Of a stretch of DNA of 64,000 bases, positions 35,289 to 44,863 are shown one piece after another. Position 1 is the stretch's first letter. Every line of letters starts with the position of its first letter. The DNA is from Halobacillus alkaliphilus (GTDB lineage Bacteria; Bacillota; Bacilli; Bacillales; Halobacillaceae). Where the stretch lies: NCBI RefSeq assembly GCF_900113125.1, contig NZ_FOOG01000001.1, positions 124,001 through 188,000 of the forward strand. The letters are read 5' to 3'. The notes under the pieces are model-generated. The model had not been told where the DNA came from and searched no databases. It saw only the letters and a program-made list of their open reading frames with translations. Both the position numbers and the translations under genes were made by a program.

Positions 35289-36638
35289 ATGGAATTTCGA
35301 TATCTGCCAATGACTGAACAAGATAAGAAGGATATGCTCAGCCGTATTGGTGTGCAGAAATCTGAAGAACTATTCTCAGATATTCCTGAAAATATTAGAT
35401 TTAAAGGAAACTTGGATTTAAAGGAACCAAAAAACGAATTTCAATTAATGAACGAACTTACGAAGATGGCCCAGGAAAATGTAACTTTGAAATCGCACAC
35501 TTCATTTCTGGGAGCAGGAGTTTACGATCATTATATCCCTTCGATCGTTGATCATGTAATATCTCGCTCTGAATTTTACACGGCATATACACCGTACCAG
35601 CCGGAAATTTCCCAGGGCGAATTACAGGCAATTTTTGAGTTTCAGACTATGATCTGTGAATTGACAGGAATGGATGTGGCTAACTCCTCTATGTATGATG
35701 GAGGCACTGCGCTGGCGGAAGCCGTAAATCTTTCAGCTGGTCAGACAAAACGAAAGAAAGTCCTCGTTTCTAAGGCCATCCATCCTGAGTCACTTGCTGT
35801 TATTCATTCTTATGTAAAGGGTCCAGGGGTTGAAGTTGTAGAGATCGACCATAAGCACGGAAAGACAGACTTGGTTCAATTAGAATCTGAATTAGACGAC
35901 AATACGGCAAGTGTAGTCCTTCAATATCCAAATTTCTTTGGTCAGATCGAACCTCTTGATGAAGTTAGAAAAATCGTAGATACTCAGAAAAAAGCGATGA
36001 TGATTACTTCAAGTAATCCACTGGCTTTAGGATATTTAACACCACCTGGTGAATTTGGAGCGGATATTGTCACAGGCGATGCTCAAGTATTTGGAATTCC
36101 TGCCCAGTACGGCGGTCCACATTGTGGATATTTTGCTACCACCAAGAAATTAATGAGGAAAGTTCCAGGTCGGCTAGTGGGGCAAACAGTAGACGAGGAA
36201 GGGCGTCGTGGGTTTGTACTTACACTTCAGGCCCGTGAGCAGCATATACGCCGTGATAAAGCGACTTCCAATATTTGTTCCAATCAAGCTCTTAATGCGT
36301 TAGCTTCTTCCGTAGCTATGTCCTCTCTAGGGAAACAAGGTCTTAGGAAGATGTCATGGATGAATATCCAAAAAGCCGCTTATATGAAAAAACAATTACA
36401 ATTAAACAACATCGAGGTAGTATTTGATGGAGCTTTCTTTAATGAACTTGTAGTTAAACTGAATCATGATATTAGGGAAGTAAACCGCATTTTGCTTCAA
36501 AAAGGAATAATCGGCGGTTATGATCTTTCCCAGATGGATAACAGTTTACAAAATCATATGCTGGTAGCCGTGACTGAGATAAGAACGAAAGAAGAGATTG
36601 ATCAATTTGTAAAAGAAGTGGGGGATATCCATGGCTGA
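35289..36638 (+). CDS. gcvPA: Glycine dehydrogenase (decarboxylating) subunit 1
   Basis: A 449-residue N-terminal half of the split P protein. Typical sequence [19 protein letters not shown] and [20 protein letters not shown], plus the region [20 protein letters not shown]. It forms a dimer with GcvPB; this half lacks the PLP lysine. ATG after GAGGGGG. The end overlaps gcvPB by 8 nt. Confidence 0.96.
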   Translation: MEFRYLPMTEQDKKDMLSRIGVQKSEELFSDIPENIRFKGNLDLKEPKNEFQLMNELTKMAQENVTLKSHTSFLGAGVYDHYIPSIVDHVISRSEFYTAYTPYQPEISQGELQAIFEFQTMICELTGMDVANSSMYDGGTALAEAVNLSAGQTKRKKVLVSKAIHPESLAVIHSYVKGPGVEVVEIDHKHGKTDLVQLESELDDNTASVVLQYPNFFGQIEPLDEVRKIVDTQKKAMMITSSNPLALGYLTPPGEFGADIVTGDAQVFGIPAQYGGPHCGYFATTKKLMRKVPGRLVGQTVDEEGRRGFVLTLQAREQHIRRDKATSNICSNQALNALASSVAMSSLGKQGLRKMSWMNIQKAAYMKKQLQLNNIEVVFDGAFFNELVVKLNHDIREVNRILLQKGIIGGYDLSQMDNSLQNHMLVAVTEIRTKEEIDQFVKEVGDIHG

Positions 36639-38097
36639 GCAGGACTTTCCGTTAATTTTTGAATTGAGCCAAGAGAGCAGGACAGGTTTTAGTCTTCCGG
36701 ACCTTGATGTGCCTGAAATGGATGCAGAAGACATGATTGGCTCCTCTTTTGTAAGAAATAAGGCAGCTGACCTTCCAGAAGTAAGTGAGCTTCAAATCAT
36801 GCGCCACTACACGGCCCTTTCCAAGAGAAATCATGGGGTGGACTCCGGTTTTTATCCACTTGGATCTTGCACAATGAAATATAATCCTAAAATGAACGAA
36901 GATGTAGCTCGTTTAACTGGATTTAGTCACATCCATCCGTATCAGGCACCAGAAACTGTACAGGGCGCCCTTCATTTGTTGTACGACTTGCAGCAATCAC
37001 TTGTATCCATCACTGGTATGGATACGGTTACGCTTCAGCCTGCTGCAGGAGCGCATGGTGAATGGACGGGGTTAATGATGATTCGCGCTTACCATGAAGC
37101 AAATGGAGATTATGGTCGAACGAAAGTTATCGTGCCAGACTCTGCTCATGGTACAAATCCTGCTTCGGCGACAGTGGCCGGTTTTGAAGCTGTCACTGTT
37201 AAGTCCGACGAGCGAGGATTGGTAGACCTCGAAGATCTGCGAAGAGTCGTAGATGAACAAACAGCAGCGCTCATGCTGACGAATCCAAATACATTAGGGC
37301 TATTTGAAGAAGATATTGAAGAAATGGCAGCTGTGGTACATGAGGCTGGTGGAAAGCTATATTATGATGGAGCAAACCTAAATGCAATCTTAGGTTATGC
37401 ACGTCCAGGGGATATGGGATTTGATGTGGTTCACCTGAATCTTCATAAAACATTTACCGGTCCTCATGGAGGAGGCGGGCCTGGCTCTGGTCCAGTTGGA
37501 GTTACAGCAGAACTGGAACCATATCTTCCAAAGCCTATATTGACCAAAGTAGATAATCAGTATCAATTCGATTATGATCGTCCGAAATCGATTGGTCGAG
37601 TGAAGCCTTATTATGGTAATTTCGGTATTAACGTACGTGCTTACACGTATATACGTACGATGGGGCCTGAAGGTCTGAAAAAAGTAAGTGAATATGCTGT
37701 AATCAATGCAAATTATATGATGAGACGATTGCAAGAGCAGTATGAGCTTCCATTTGATCGACATTGCAAGCATGAGTTTATCTTATCAGGAAAACGCCAG
37801 AAAAAACTGGGCGTACGTACACTTGATATAGCTAAGCGTCTGCTGGACTTTGGCTACCATCCGCCAACTATTTATTTCCCAATAAATGTAGAAGAAGCAT
37901 TAATGATAGAACCAACAGAAACAGAGTCGAAAGAAACGTTGGATGCTTTCGTAGAGGCGATGATTCAAATATCAAATGAAGCGAAAGACAATCCTGAAAT
38001 TGTACAGGAAGCGCCTCATAGTACTATAGTCAGTCGAATGGATGAAACACAGGCGGCTCGTAAACCAGTCTTAAGTTATAAGAAGGGCGAAAATTGA
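36631..38097 (+). CDS. gcvPB: Glycine dehydrogenase (decarboxylating) subunit 2
   Basis: A 488-residue C-terminal half of the P protein with the PLP-binding lysine in [17 protein letters not shown] and substrate motif SCTMKYNPK. With GcvPA it decarboxylates glycine and loads the aminomethyl group on GcvH. Start overlaps gcvPA, so subunit amounts are coupled. The 230 bp after it hold only a terminator. Confidence 0.96.
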   Translation: MAEQDFPLIFELSQESRTGFSLPDLDVPEMDAEDMIGSSFVRNKAADLPEVSELQIMRHYTALSKRNHGVDSGFYPLGSCTMKYNPKMNEDVARLTGFSHIHPYQAPETVQGALHLLYDLQQSLVSITGMDTVTLQPAAGAHGEWTGLMMIRAYHEANGDYGRTKVIVPDSAHGTNPASATVAGFEAVTVKSDERGLVDLEDLRRVVDEQTAALMLTNPNTLGLFEEDIEEMAAVVHEAGGKLYYDGANLNAILGYARPGDMGFDVVHLNLHKTFTGPHGGGGPGSGPVGVTAELEPYLPKPILTKVDNQYQFDYDRPKSIGRVKPYYGNFGINVRAYTYIRTMGPEGLKKVSEYAVINANYMMRRLQEQYELPFDRHCKHEFILSGKRQKKLGVRTLDIAKRLLDFGYHPPTIYFPINVEEALMIEPTETESKETLDAFVEAMIQISNEAKDNPEIVQEAPHSTIVSRMDETQAARKPVLSYKKGEN

Positions 38098-38274
38098 GTA
38101 ATTAAACTCTAAAAGACTGCTTCCATTTAGAACCTTGTAGCGTGAGATGTGATTTCAAAAATCCAGGCTTAAAAAGTGGATTGAGTAGCCAGCTCTCTTT
38201 CTAGAACTCTTTATCGTACAGGCCTTCCGGATCAGGGAGTTTCATTCGAATTTAATAAGGTGATTTAATAGTGC

Positions 38275-38335
38275 TAAAAAAATAAAACCTGAAAGGCGGG
38301 TTATAACCCTGGCCTTCAGGTTTTATTTTTATTTT
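38275..38335. terminator. Bidirectional terminator between gcvPB and yqhL
   Basis: A 16-bp outer stem (38278-38293 with 38315-38330) encloses a second palindrome GGGTTATAACCC (38298-38309). A-rich left and T-rich right flanks suit termination in both directions. It runs into the yqhL stop. Confidence 0.85.
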
Positions 38336-38715
38336 GACTTTTTAGTTTTAATTTTTCCTCCCCATTTTTTGAAACCGCCTTGGAGAACGTTAAGATCTTT
38401 ATAATCTTTTTTGTTAAGCAGCATGGCTGCCCGTGTTGATCTAGCTCCGCTCTGGCAATACAAATAGACAGGTTTGTCTTTCCGAATTTCTATAAGGCGG
38501 TTTTTCATTTGCGATAATGGGATATTTCGTGCCCCCAGTATATGACCGCCTTCAAATTCTTTTGGTTCACGAACATCAATAAGCTGAGCTTTACGGTAGC
38601 CTTGTCTGAACTCTTCTTCTGTTAACGTACTCATAATTTTTTTGGATTTGAAGTATCTATATAAGCCAAATGCTATAAGAGCAATGACAGCTCCAATCAA
38701 GATCCAAAGTTCCAT
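38329..38715 (-). CDS. yqhL: Membrane-anchored rhodanese-like protein YqhL
   Basis: A 128-residue protein: one N-terminal membrane anchor (about residues 3-20), then a rhodanese domain (QLIDVREPKEFEGGHILGAR) with the active-site loop YCQSGARST carrying the catalytic Cys. Probably a persulfide or sulfur transferase at the membrane. ATG 38715 after GGGGGG. Same neighbour of gcvPB in B. subtilis (yqhL); the lipoate gene lipM that follows there is absent here. Confidence 0.9.
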   Translation of the reverse strand: MELWILIGAVIALIAFGLYRYFKSKKIMSTLTEEEFRQGYRKAQLIDVREPKEFEGGHILGARNIPLSQMKNRLIEIRKDKPVYLYCQSGARSTRAAMLLNKKDYKDLNVLQGGFKKWGGKIKTKKSK

Positions 38716-38959
38716 AGTATGTCCCCCCATTTCTCTTTTCCTCTATCTATTATAGGAGGGAATCGTTAGCTTTTCAAAAAAAGTTTATTGTATGTTAGAA
38801 TTTCAAAGTTGGTATAATCGTTTTTTTAGACTGAACCTATGCAACTAATGAATTAAGTGAAAAAACCGTAAAAAATAGCTTCTTACTTTTGAAATCTAGC
38901 TTAAACTGCTTTCTACGCACGATTAGTAGATTGACAAAATTCAACACATTCGTTCAATG

Positions 38960-39006
38960 ACACTATATATTGAAAAAATTCAATTCATGAACACAATATA
39001 TTGATT
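38960..39006 (+). promoter_or_regulatory. Two NrdR boxes upstream of the ribonucleotide reductase gene
   Basis: ACACTATATATTGAAA (38960-38975) and ACACAATATATTGATT (38991-39006) both fit the NrdR consensus acaCwAtATaTwgwgt. They start 31 bp apart (three helical turns), the usual paired arrangement. NrdR with bound dATP would repress the reductase gene. The remainder of the 370-bp gap 38716-39083 shows no gene. Confidence 0.8.
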
Positions 39007-39083
39007 AAGTTTTTGTGAATGTGGTATGTTACATATACATACTAAATGAATACTTATTTTATCATTCAAGGGAGAGATTCATA

Positions 39084-40529
39084 ATGCAAACAACCACCTC
39101 CAATGATACCTATGCCAAGGTTAATGTAGACCGGTTAAATGCAGATATTCGACAGTTTTCTCAGGTACATGAAATAACAGCAGATATGAAGATTACTCAT
39201 AAAGGCGTTTCTAGACTAGTTATGCTTGACAGGTATGCATTTAAAGATACCGAAAAACTTACGTTGGCAGAGAACGATTTTGTGGTACTTACGGTGAAAG
39301 ATGATCCGAAATTTCCTGCTCGAGGCTTTGGTTTCATTCAATCAATTGATTGGGAAAAACATGAGGCAGTAGTGAAAGTAGAGGATGAATTTGTAAACGT
39401 ACTTGATCATGAAAATGAAAGAGAGACAGGCTTAATAACCCGAAACCTGGATACCATCGATAAACCTTTGGAAGTGTATTATGAACAAATCGCTCTTCGC
39501 AATGCTTCGGGGTTGTCGGAGGTAGAAACGGACCCCGTTCAAAAGCAAAAGAGTTTTGATGATTTTTATAAAGAACTCTCAAATCTGAACTTCATTCCTG
39601 CAGGCCGCGTGTTATATGGAGCGGGTTCTAATACGGATGTAACCTATTTCAATTGTTATGTGATGCCTTATATACAAGACTCCAGAGAAGGTATTTCCGA
39701 TCATCGTAAACAAGTCATGGAAATTATGTCACGCGGTGGTGGAGTAGGAACCAATGGTTCTACTTTAAGGCCAAGAAATACACTTGCTCGTGGAGTTAAT
39801 GGAAAATCCTCTGGATCTGTGTCATGGCTTGATGATATTGCTAAGTTGACTCACCTTGTGGAGCAGGGTGGATCCAGACGGGGAGCACAGATGATCATGC
39901 TTGCTGACTGGCATCCGGACATCATTGAGTTCATTATTTCTAAAATGCAAAATCCGAGAATATTACGTTTCCTTATTCAAAATACTGAAGATGAACAAAT
40001 TAAACAGCTGGCTAAAGACAAGCTCAAGTTCACACCTTTAACGGAAACAGAGAAAGACCTTTTTCAAAGTGTTGTAAATTACAAGCATATGCCTGGTTCA
40101 GGTGGATTTACGGAAAAGGCCATTCAGGAAGCCGAAGAGAAACTTTACGTTGGCGGTACGTACACAGTGCACAACCCAGAATTCCTCACCGGAGCCAATA
40201 TTTCAGTATGTATAACTAAGGAGTTTATGGATGCTGTAGAAGAAAATGCTGAATACCATTTACGTTTTCCTGATGTAGAAAACTACACAAAAGAGGAAAT
40301 GAAAATCTATAACGAAGAATGGCAGAGCAGCGGAGATGTAAGAGAGTGGGAAGAGAGAGGTTTTGGTATAAGGAATTACCGCACCGTTAAAGCTTCAGAG
40401 CTCTGGAATTTAATTAATATATGCGCAACTTATTCAGCAGAACCTGGAATTTTCTTCATTGATAACGCCAATGAAAAAACAAATGCTTCTGCTTATGGAC
40501 AAAAGGTTGTAGCTACAAACCCATGTGGT
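39084..40529 (+). CDS. nrdJ: B12-dependent (class II) ribonucleotide reductase, exon 1
   Basis: The first 482 codons of an adenosylcobalamin-dependent reductase, starting at ATG 39084 after GGGAGAG. Visible are the N-terminal substrate cysteine region VTYFNCYVMP, the specificity stretch RGGGVGTNGSTLRPR, and SGSVSWLDDIAKLTHLVEQGGSRRGAQM. The frame runs to the conserved NPCG and would stop two codons into the intron. Joined to exon 2 at 40778 in phase 0, it gives an 857-residue protein with an intact NPCGEQPL motif. The enzyme makes deoxynucleotides and works with or without oxygen. Confidence 0.92.
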
Positions 40530-40777
40530 GAATAGTTTGCCTCATGTAAAACATTGCGGGATAAAGCGGGAAGGCTGAAATGCTGATCCGAACCGAAGGC
40601 TGAAGTTAAATCCTCCAGTCAGGGGCAACGCATAGGTGGTGAACCTCATTGTGAGAATATAATCCACCCACGAGACCGCAACATTACACCAGTGGTGTGA
40701 TGAAAATGTATGCTGAACTTGCAGGAAAAAAAACTGTAAGAACTTCTGGATAAAAAGCCAGAAGGATAACAACATTG
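40530..40777 (+). ncRNA. Group I self-splicing intron in nrdJ (248 nt, no ORF)
   Basis: The 5' exon ends in T (40529) and the intron ends in G (40777), as required. P1 forms between exon CATGTGGT (40522-40529) and the guide GCCTCATG (40539-40546), with the splice-site T-G wobble and one T-T mismatch. P10 can form between GTTT (40535-40538) and exon 2 GAAC. P7-like GGTGG (40635-40639)/CCACC (40664-40668) encloses a small P8 (CTCA/TGAG), and a 7-bp P9-type hairpin (40743-40764) lies near the end. Removal restores NPCG-EQPL exactly. No homing endonuclease is present. The subclass was not assigned. Confidence 0.88.
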
Positions 40778-41905
40778 GAACAGCCTCTAGCTCCATTCTC
40801 TGTATGTAACCTGGCAGCTGTTAATTTGGCCTCTGTTGCTGATAAAACAGAGAAGAAAGTAAACTATGAGCAACTGAAACAAACCGTTCAAACCGGCGTT
40901 CGGATGCAGGACAATGTTATTGATGCCACTCCTTATTTCTTGGAAGAAAATAAAGTACAAGCCCTTGGAGAGCGTCGGGTAGGACTTGGAGTCATGGGGC
41001 TCCACGATTTACTAATTTATTGTGAAACCGAATATGGTTCCGAAGAAGGAAACAAATTAGTAGATGAAATTTTTGGAGTAATTGCGACCACTGCCTATCG
41101 CACCTCAATTGAACTGGCCAAAGAAAAAGGCAGCTTTCCTTTCCTTCAAGGAACAAGCGAAGAGGAAACCACTAAATTGCGTGAAGCGTTTATTAACACG
41201 GGTTACATGAAAGATATGCCTGAAGATATTCGCGAAGGAGTCATGAAGTACGGAATTCGAAATTCTCACTTATTGACAGTAGCACCTACTGGAAGTACAG
41301 GTACAATGGTGGGCGTTAGTACGGGACTTGAACCTTACTTCTCTTTCTCTTATTATCGCAGCGGACGTTTAGGTAAATTTATTGAAGTAAAAGCGGATAT
41401 TGTGAATGAGTATTTAGATCAGCACCCTGATCAGGATCCTAATGATCTGCCTGAATGGTTTGTTACGGCTATGACAATGTCTCCTGAAGCGCATGCAGAT
41501 ACCCAATGTATTATCCAGCGCTGGGTTGACAGTTCTATTTCTAAGACCGTTAATGCTCCGAGAGGCTATTCGGTTGATCAGGTGGAAAAGGTTTATCAAC
41601 GATTATACCGTGGCGGCGCTAAAGGCGGTACCGTATATGTTGATGGGAGCCGTGACAGTCAAGTCCTTACCTTAAAAGCTGAGGAAAACGAATTTGACGG
41701 GGAACAGACCGAGTTTGAATTTGAAGAAGAAAGAAAACCTCGTGTTGTTCTAATGGATACGGTACATGAGTTAGATAAGACGAATGTGACCATAGGATCT
41801 GAAGTAGGCGATACTTGTCCCGTCTGTCGAAAAGGAACTGTTGAAGACATTGGCGGCTGTAATACTTGTACGAATTGCAACGCACAATTGAAGTGTGGTT
41901 TGTAG
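40778..41905 (+). CDS. nrdJ: B12-dependent (class II) ribonucleotide reductase, exon 2
   Basis: The last 375 codons. They begin EQPLAPFSVCNLAAVNLASV, with the active-site Cys and Glu region of the NPCGEQPL fold, and contain the loop VAPTGSTGTMVGVSTGLEP. They end in a cysteine-rich tail (CPVCRKG, CNTCTNCN, CGL) typical of NrdJ for thioredoxin-type re-reduction and possible zinc binding. A TTG at 40775 keeps the frame open upstream but is intronic, so a separate start here is not needed. A hairpin terminator follows. Confidence 0.92.
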   Translation, partial: EQPLAPFSVCNLAAVNLASVADKTEKKVNYEQLKQTVQTGVRMQDNVIDATPYFLEENKVQALGERRVGLGVMGLHDLLIYCETEYGSEEGNKLVDEIFGVIATTAYRTSIELAKEKGSFPFLQGTSEEETTKLREAFINTGYMKDMPEDIREGVMKYGIRNSHLLTVAPTGSTGTMVGVSTGLEPYFSFSYYRSGRLGKFIEVKADIVNEYLDQHPDQDPNDLPEWFVTAMTMSPEAHADTQCIIQRWVDSSISKTVNAPRGYSVDQVEKVYQRLYRGGAKGGTVYVDGSRDSQVLTLKAEENEFDGEQTEFEFEEERKPRVVLMDTVHELDKTNVTIGSEVGDTCPVCRKGTVEDIGGCNTCTNCNAQLKCGL

Positions 41906-41927
41906 AAACGAATTAGCCAAAAGATTT

Positions 41928-41968
41928 ATATACCGGACTCCCATTGAGAGTCCGGTATTACTCTTTTA
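41928..41968 (+). terminator. Terminator after nrdJ
   Basis: ATACCGGACTC (41930-41940) pairs perfectly with GAGTCCGGTAT (41948-41958), then TACTCTTTT. Confidence 0.78.
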
Positions 41969-41978
41969 GGAATTATGC

Positions 41979-41998
41979 TTGCTTGTCACGACAGGCAA
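41979..41998 (+). promoter_or_regulatory. Palindromic site upstream of mntR
   Basis: TTGCTTGT-CACG-ACAGGCAA is an inverted repeat with one wobble position, 60 bp upstream of the mntR start. TTGCCT-type half-sites are part of the MntR operator consensus, so it may be an autoregulatory site. The central bases differ from the usual TTAAGG. Confidence 0.35.
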
Positions 41999-42057
41999 AC
42001 TAGTGTATCATTTTCATGAAACACCTACATAAAGACAGCCTGTATTGGGGGTTCATC

Positions 42058-42489
42058 ATGCCAACACCAAGCATGGAAGATTATATTGAACAAATTTATA
42101 TGCTTATAGAAGATAAAGGGTATGCACGAGTATCTGATATTGCTGAAAATCTCCAGGTGCATCCATCTTCTGTGACCAAAATGGTTCAAAAGTTGGACCG
42201 GGACCAATATTTGAATTACGAAAAATATCGTGGTCTCATTTTAACTCCTAAAGGAAAAAAAGTTGGGAAGCGACTTGTTTACCGTCATGAGTTGTTGGAA
42301 CAGTTTTTGGAAATAATTGGAGTAGATAAAGAAAACATTTATGAAGATGTAGAGGGAATTGAACATCATTTAAGTTGGAATTCTATTGACCGAATAGGAG
42401 ATCTTGTCCAGTACTTTGATGAGAAACCCGCACGAGTAGACTCTCTTAGAGAAGTGCAGCAGAAGAACGAAGAACAAAATCAAGAATAA
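42058..42489 (+). CDS. mntR: Manganese-responsive transcriptional regulator MntR
   Basis: A 143-residue DtxR-family repressor, near-identical in pattern to B. subtilis Mnt[21 protein letters not shown], a winged helix ([16 protein letters not shown]) and metal ligands in [13 protein letters not shown] and [12 protein letters not shown]. With Mn2+ it represses Mn importers. ATG 42058 has a GGGGG site; the frame is open from 42016. Monocistronic with a terminator directly after. Confidence 0.94.
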   Translation: MPTPSMEDYIEQIYMLIEDKGYARVSDIAENLQVHPSSVTKMVQKLDRDQYLNYEKYRGLILTPKGKKVGKRLVYRHELLEQFLEIIGVDKENIYEDVEGIEHHLSWNSIDRIGDLVQYFDEKPARVDSLREVQQKNEEQNQE

Positions 42490-42496
42490 CCTTACC

Positions 42497-42522
42497 AAGG
42501 CGCAGTTTTCTGCGTCTTTTTG
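42497..42522 (+). terminator. Terminator after mntR
   Basis: AGGCGCAG (42498-42505) pairs with CTGCGTCT (42510-42517) across TTTT, followed by a T-run. Confidence 0.85.
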
Positions 42523-42582
42523 TTATTCATCTTCTAAACAGCTCATAAGATTTTATAAGGGGTTAAAGCGGGAGGAAATTGT

Positions 42583-43470
42583 ATGAAGGTTGATGGAGTA
42601 TTCTCGGGCGGAGGTATGAAAGCATTGGCTTTTATTGGTGCTCTTGAGGAACTTGAAGAACAAGGTTATCATTTCAGCCGGCTTGCAGGCACTTCAGCAG
42701 GTTCGATTCTTGCAAGTATGACAGCAGCTGGTTATACCTCTGGGGAATTGAAAGAAAAATTAAAGAGTCTTTCCTTTGAATCTCTTGTAGATCTCCCCAC
42801 TGCTGAGCGTTTATTCCCTTATTCGAAATGGTTTTTACTATACTTTCGCATGGGATTATATAAGGGAAATCGCCTTGAGTATACGATTGAAAAATGGCTC
42901 GAAGAAAAAGGGGTGCGAACTTTTGCTGATCTTCCCTCAGGATCATTAAAAATTGTATGCTCAGATCTAAGTATAGGTCGTATTATTGTGATACCTGATG
43001 ACTTGAAAAGAGTATATGGAATTGATCCCGCAACCTTTTCAGTAGCTAAGGCTGTGCGGATGAGTTCCGGACTCCCTTATTTTTTTGTACCCATTAAGAT
43101 CCATGGAAAAAATGGTAAATCTTTAATTGTAGACGGAGGAGTTCTAAGTAATTTTCCTATATGGATTTGGGAGGGGAAAGAAGGACGGCGGAAACGGCCA
43201 ATAATAGGCTTAAAACTAAGCGACCCTCCTAGCCAGCTCCCAGCACAGAAAATCCGCAATGCCATTCAAATGTTTCACGCGCTTTTTAAAACTATGCAAC
43301 AGGCTCATGATGCACGTTACATCTCACATTCTAAGAGCAAGGATATTATTTTTATATCAGTCAAGGGATACGATACAACGAATTTTTATCTGAGTAATCA
43401 GGAAAAAGAAGATTTGATGAAGATTGGAAGGGTCCATGCTGCAGAGTTTTTAAAGAGGTGGACAAAATAA
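42583..43470 (+). CDS. yqhO: Patatin-like phospholipase/esterase YqhO
   Basis: A 295-residue patatin-fold hydrolase with oxyanion loop SGGGMKALAF, nucleophile elbow GTSAGS (Ser about residue 38) and the catalytic Asp in VDGGVLSNF. It probably hydrolyses lipid acyl esters; the substrate is unknown. ATG has GGGAGG. It converges on yqhP with a shared terminator. Same order as B. subtilis. Confidence 0.88.
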   Translation: MKVDGVFSGGGMKALAFIGALEELEEQGYHFSRLAGTSAGSILASMTAAGYTSGELKEKLKSLSFESLVDLPTAERLFPYSKWFLLYFRMGLYKGNRLEYTIEKWLEEKGVRTFADLPSGSLKIVCSDLSIGRIIVIPDDLKRVYGIDPATFSVAKAVRMSSGLPYFFVPIKIHGKNGKSLIVDGGVLSNFPIWIWEGKEGRRKRPIIGLKLSDPPSQLPAQKIRNAIQMFHALFKTMQQAHDARYISHSKSKDIIFISVKGYDTTNFYLSNQEKEDLMKIGRVHAAEFLKRWTK

Positions 43471-43504
43471 AATCGAGCCTATTAAAAGGAGGCTCGATTT
43501 TTAT
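43470..43504. terminator. Bidirectional terminator between yqhO and yqhP
   Basis: AAATCGAGCC (43470-43479) pairs with GGCTCGATTT (43491-43500). It overlaps the ends of both convergent genes. Confidence 0.82.
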
Positions 43505-43880
43505 CTTTGTTTTTATTACCTTCAATTACTCTAAGCTGCGGGCCGCTTCCTCGCCGTTTGCTTTTTTTATGAATAGTTGTAGGTTTAGCTGATCTAACGG
43601 CCTGGCTCTTTTTCACTACAGGAGCGGGTTGTTTATATTTTTGTTTAGATTGTTTAACAGCTTGCTTATATTTCTTCATTTCATTGCTGCTTTTCCCCGC
43701 GCCGATTCCACGGTTGCGCAGGAAGAAAAAGTAAATAGTCCCATAGACGATTGCTGCAATACCGATCATCATGGCAATTGAGCTAAGAAAGCTGCCAGTG
43801 TCAGTCAATAATTGATAGCCTACAAAGAAAACTGCTAAAGCCACCAATGTGTATATGATAGGAGTCATCCAGTTGCGCAT
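43482..43880 (-). CDS. yqhP: SA1362-family membrane protein YqhP
   Basis: A 132-residue protein with two membrane spans (about residues 7-25 and 33-53) and a long, very basic, Lys/Gln-rich cytosolic tail that is probably disordered. Pattern and position match YqhP/SA1362 proteins. ATG 43880 has GGGAGG. Function is unknown. Confidence 0.8.
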   Translation of the reverse strand: MRNWMTPIIYTLVALAVFFVGYQLLTDTGSFLSSIAMMIGIAAIVYGTIYFFFLRNRGIGAGKSSNEMKKYKQAVKQSKQKYKQPAPVVKKSQAVRSAKPTTIHKKSKRRGSGPQLRVIEGNKNKDKNRASF

Positions 43881-44305
43881 GATCGTTATTCCTCCCTTCT
43901 CAAAATGATCGACTAAAGATCCTTTAATATTATATATACCACTTATAAAAATATTTATATCCCAAAATCATATATTGGACCAACATAATAGGTTTCCAAC
44001 AATGACGGGGCCTTAAAGTGAAAATAGTTCTATTAATGATTGTTTCCTGTTCAGCTGGAATTATTCAAAGACTATGGTTCGTTTGTGTAGAAGTTATTTT
44101 AGTAGAAACTTGAAGTTAAGATTCAATAGTGAGGTTTTTTACATTACTTGAATGTTCCCTGAGTAAACGGCTGAATAAACGCCTGATTTATATTCTTTCT
44201 TACTTATATTTTACCTTATTTTTCTTCTCATCTCTAGCCTTTATTATGTCGAAAGAGCATGAAAAATTCGCAGATGGTTAAAGATAATGGATAGAGGTGA
44301 TTTGA
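43881..44305. other. Intergenic region yqhP-yqhR without a recognised feature
   Basis: About 425 bp, AT-rich, divergent between yqhP and yqhR. B. subtilis carries yqhQ here; no yqhQ-like coding sequence or remnant is visible in any frame. No strong hairpin or riboswitch motif is recognised. A GAGGTGA ribosome site for yqhR lies at its right end. Confidence 0.6.
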
Positions 44306-44797
44306 ATGGCAGATAAACCAAAAGAACAAAATCAACAGGAACCCCAGCAAAGTGTTCTAACCAAAACTTTAATCATTGGTTTCGCTTCAGGGGTATTATG
44401 GAGTGGTTTAGCGGCGCTTGCTTATTATTTTCACTTTAGTGAAGTTTCTGCTGCCTCCTTCCTATTTCGCTCTTTTTGGCAGACGGAATGGACAGGAACT
44501 TGGCTTGCTGAAGTACTAGCTGTTATTATTGTGGGAGTATTGTCTCTTATAAGCGCTCTGCTCTATTATATGTTTTTGAAAAAGAAAAATGGCATTTGGC
44601 CGGGCCTGATTTTTGGTTTGACTTTGTGGGCCATTATTTTTGTTATCCTTACCCCCTTGTTTCCAGCCATACCAGCGTTTATGGAATTATCCAGTGATAC
44701 ATGGGTTACGACAGCCTGTTTATTTCTTCTTTATGGATTATTCATAGGTTTCTCTATTTCCTTTGAATATAAGGAGTTTAACGAGTCAGCAAATTAA
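44306..44797 (+). CDS. yqhR: YqhR family membrane protein
   Basis: A 163-residue protein with a short polar, Gln-rich N-terminus and four membrane spans (about 21-43, 64-92, 99-122, 130-152). The pattern (LIIGFASGVLWSGLAALAYY, SFWQTEWTGTW) matches YqhR, located upstream of aroQ as in B. subtilis. Function is unknown. Ribosome site GAGGTGA. Confidence 0.85.
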   Translation: MADKPKEQNQQEPQQSVLTKTLIIGFASGVLWSGLAALAYYFHFSEVSAASFLFRSFWQTEWTGTWLAEVLAVIIVGVLSLISALLYYMFLKKKNGIWPGLIFGLTLWAIIFVILTPLFPAIPAFMELSSDTWVTTACLFLLYGLFIGFSISFEYKEFNESAN

Positions 44798-44863
44798 TAC
44801 TCAAAATAAGGAGTAGTATGATAAACTAAAAAAGTATGACAATTTCGTAAATGGTGGGATGGA

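Noticed and set aside
40530-40777. Group II intron or IS remnant as the nrdJ insertion
   Set aside because: The 5' end lacks GUGYG, the 3' end lacks a domain V-VI and AY. There are no terminal inverted repeats, target duplication or transposase.
39084-41905. nrdJ read as a frameshifted or broken pseudogene made of two ORFs
   Set aside because: Exons rejoin in frame at a conserved motif, the 5' and 3' splice nucleotides fit group I rules, and P1 and P10 pair at exactly those sites.
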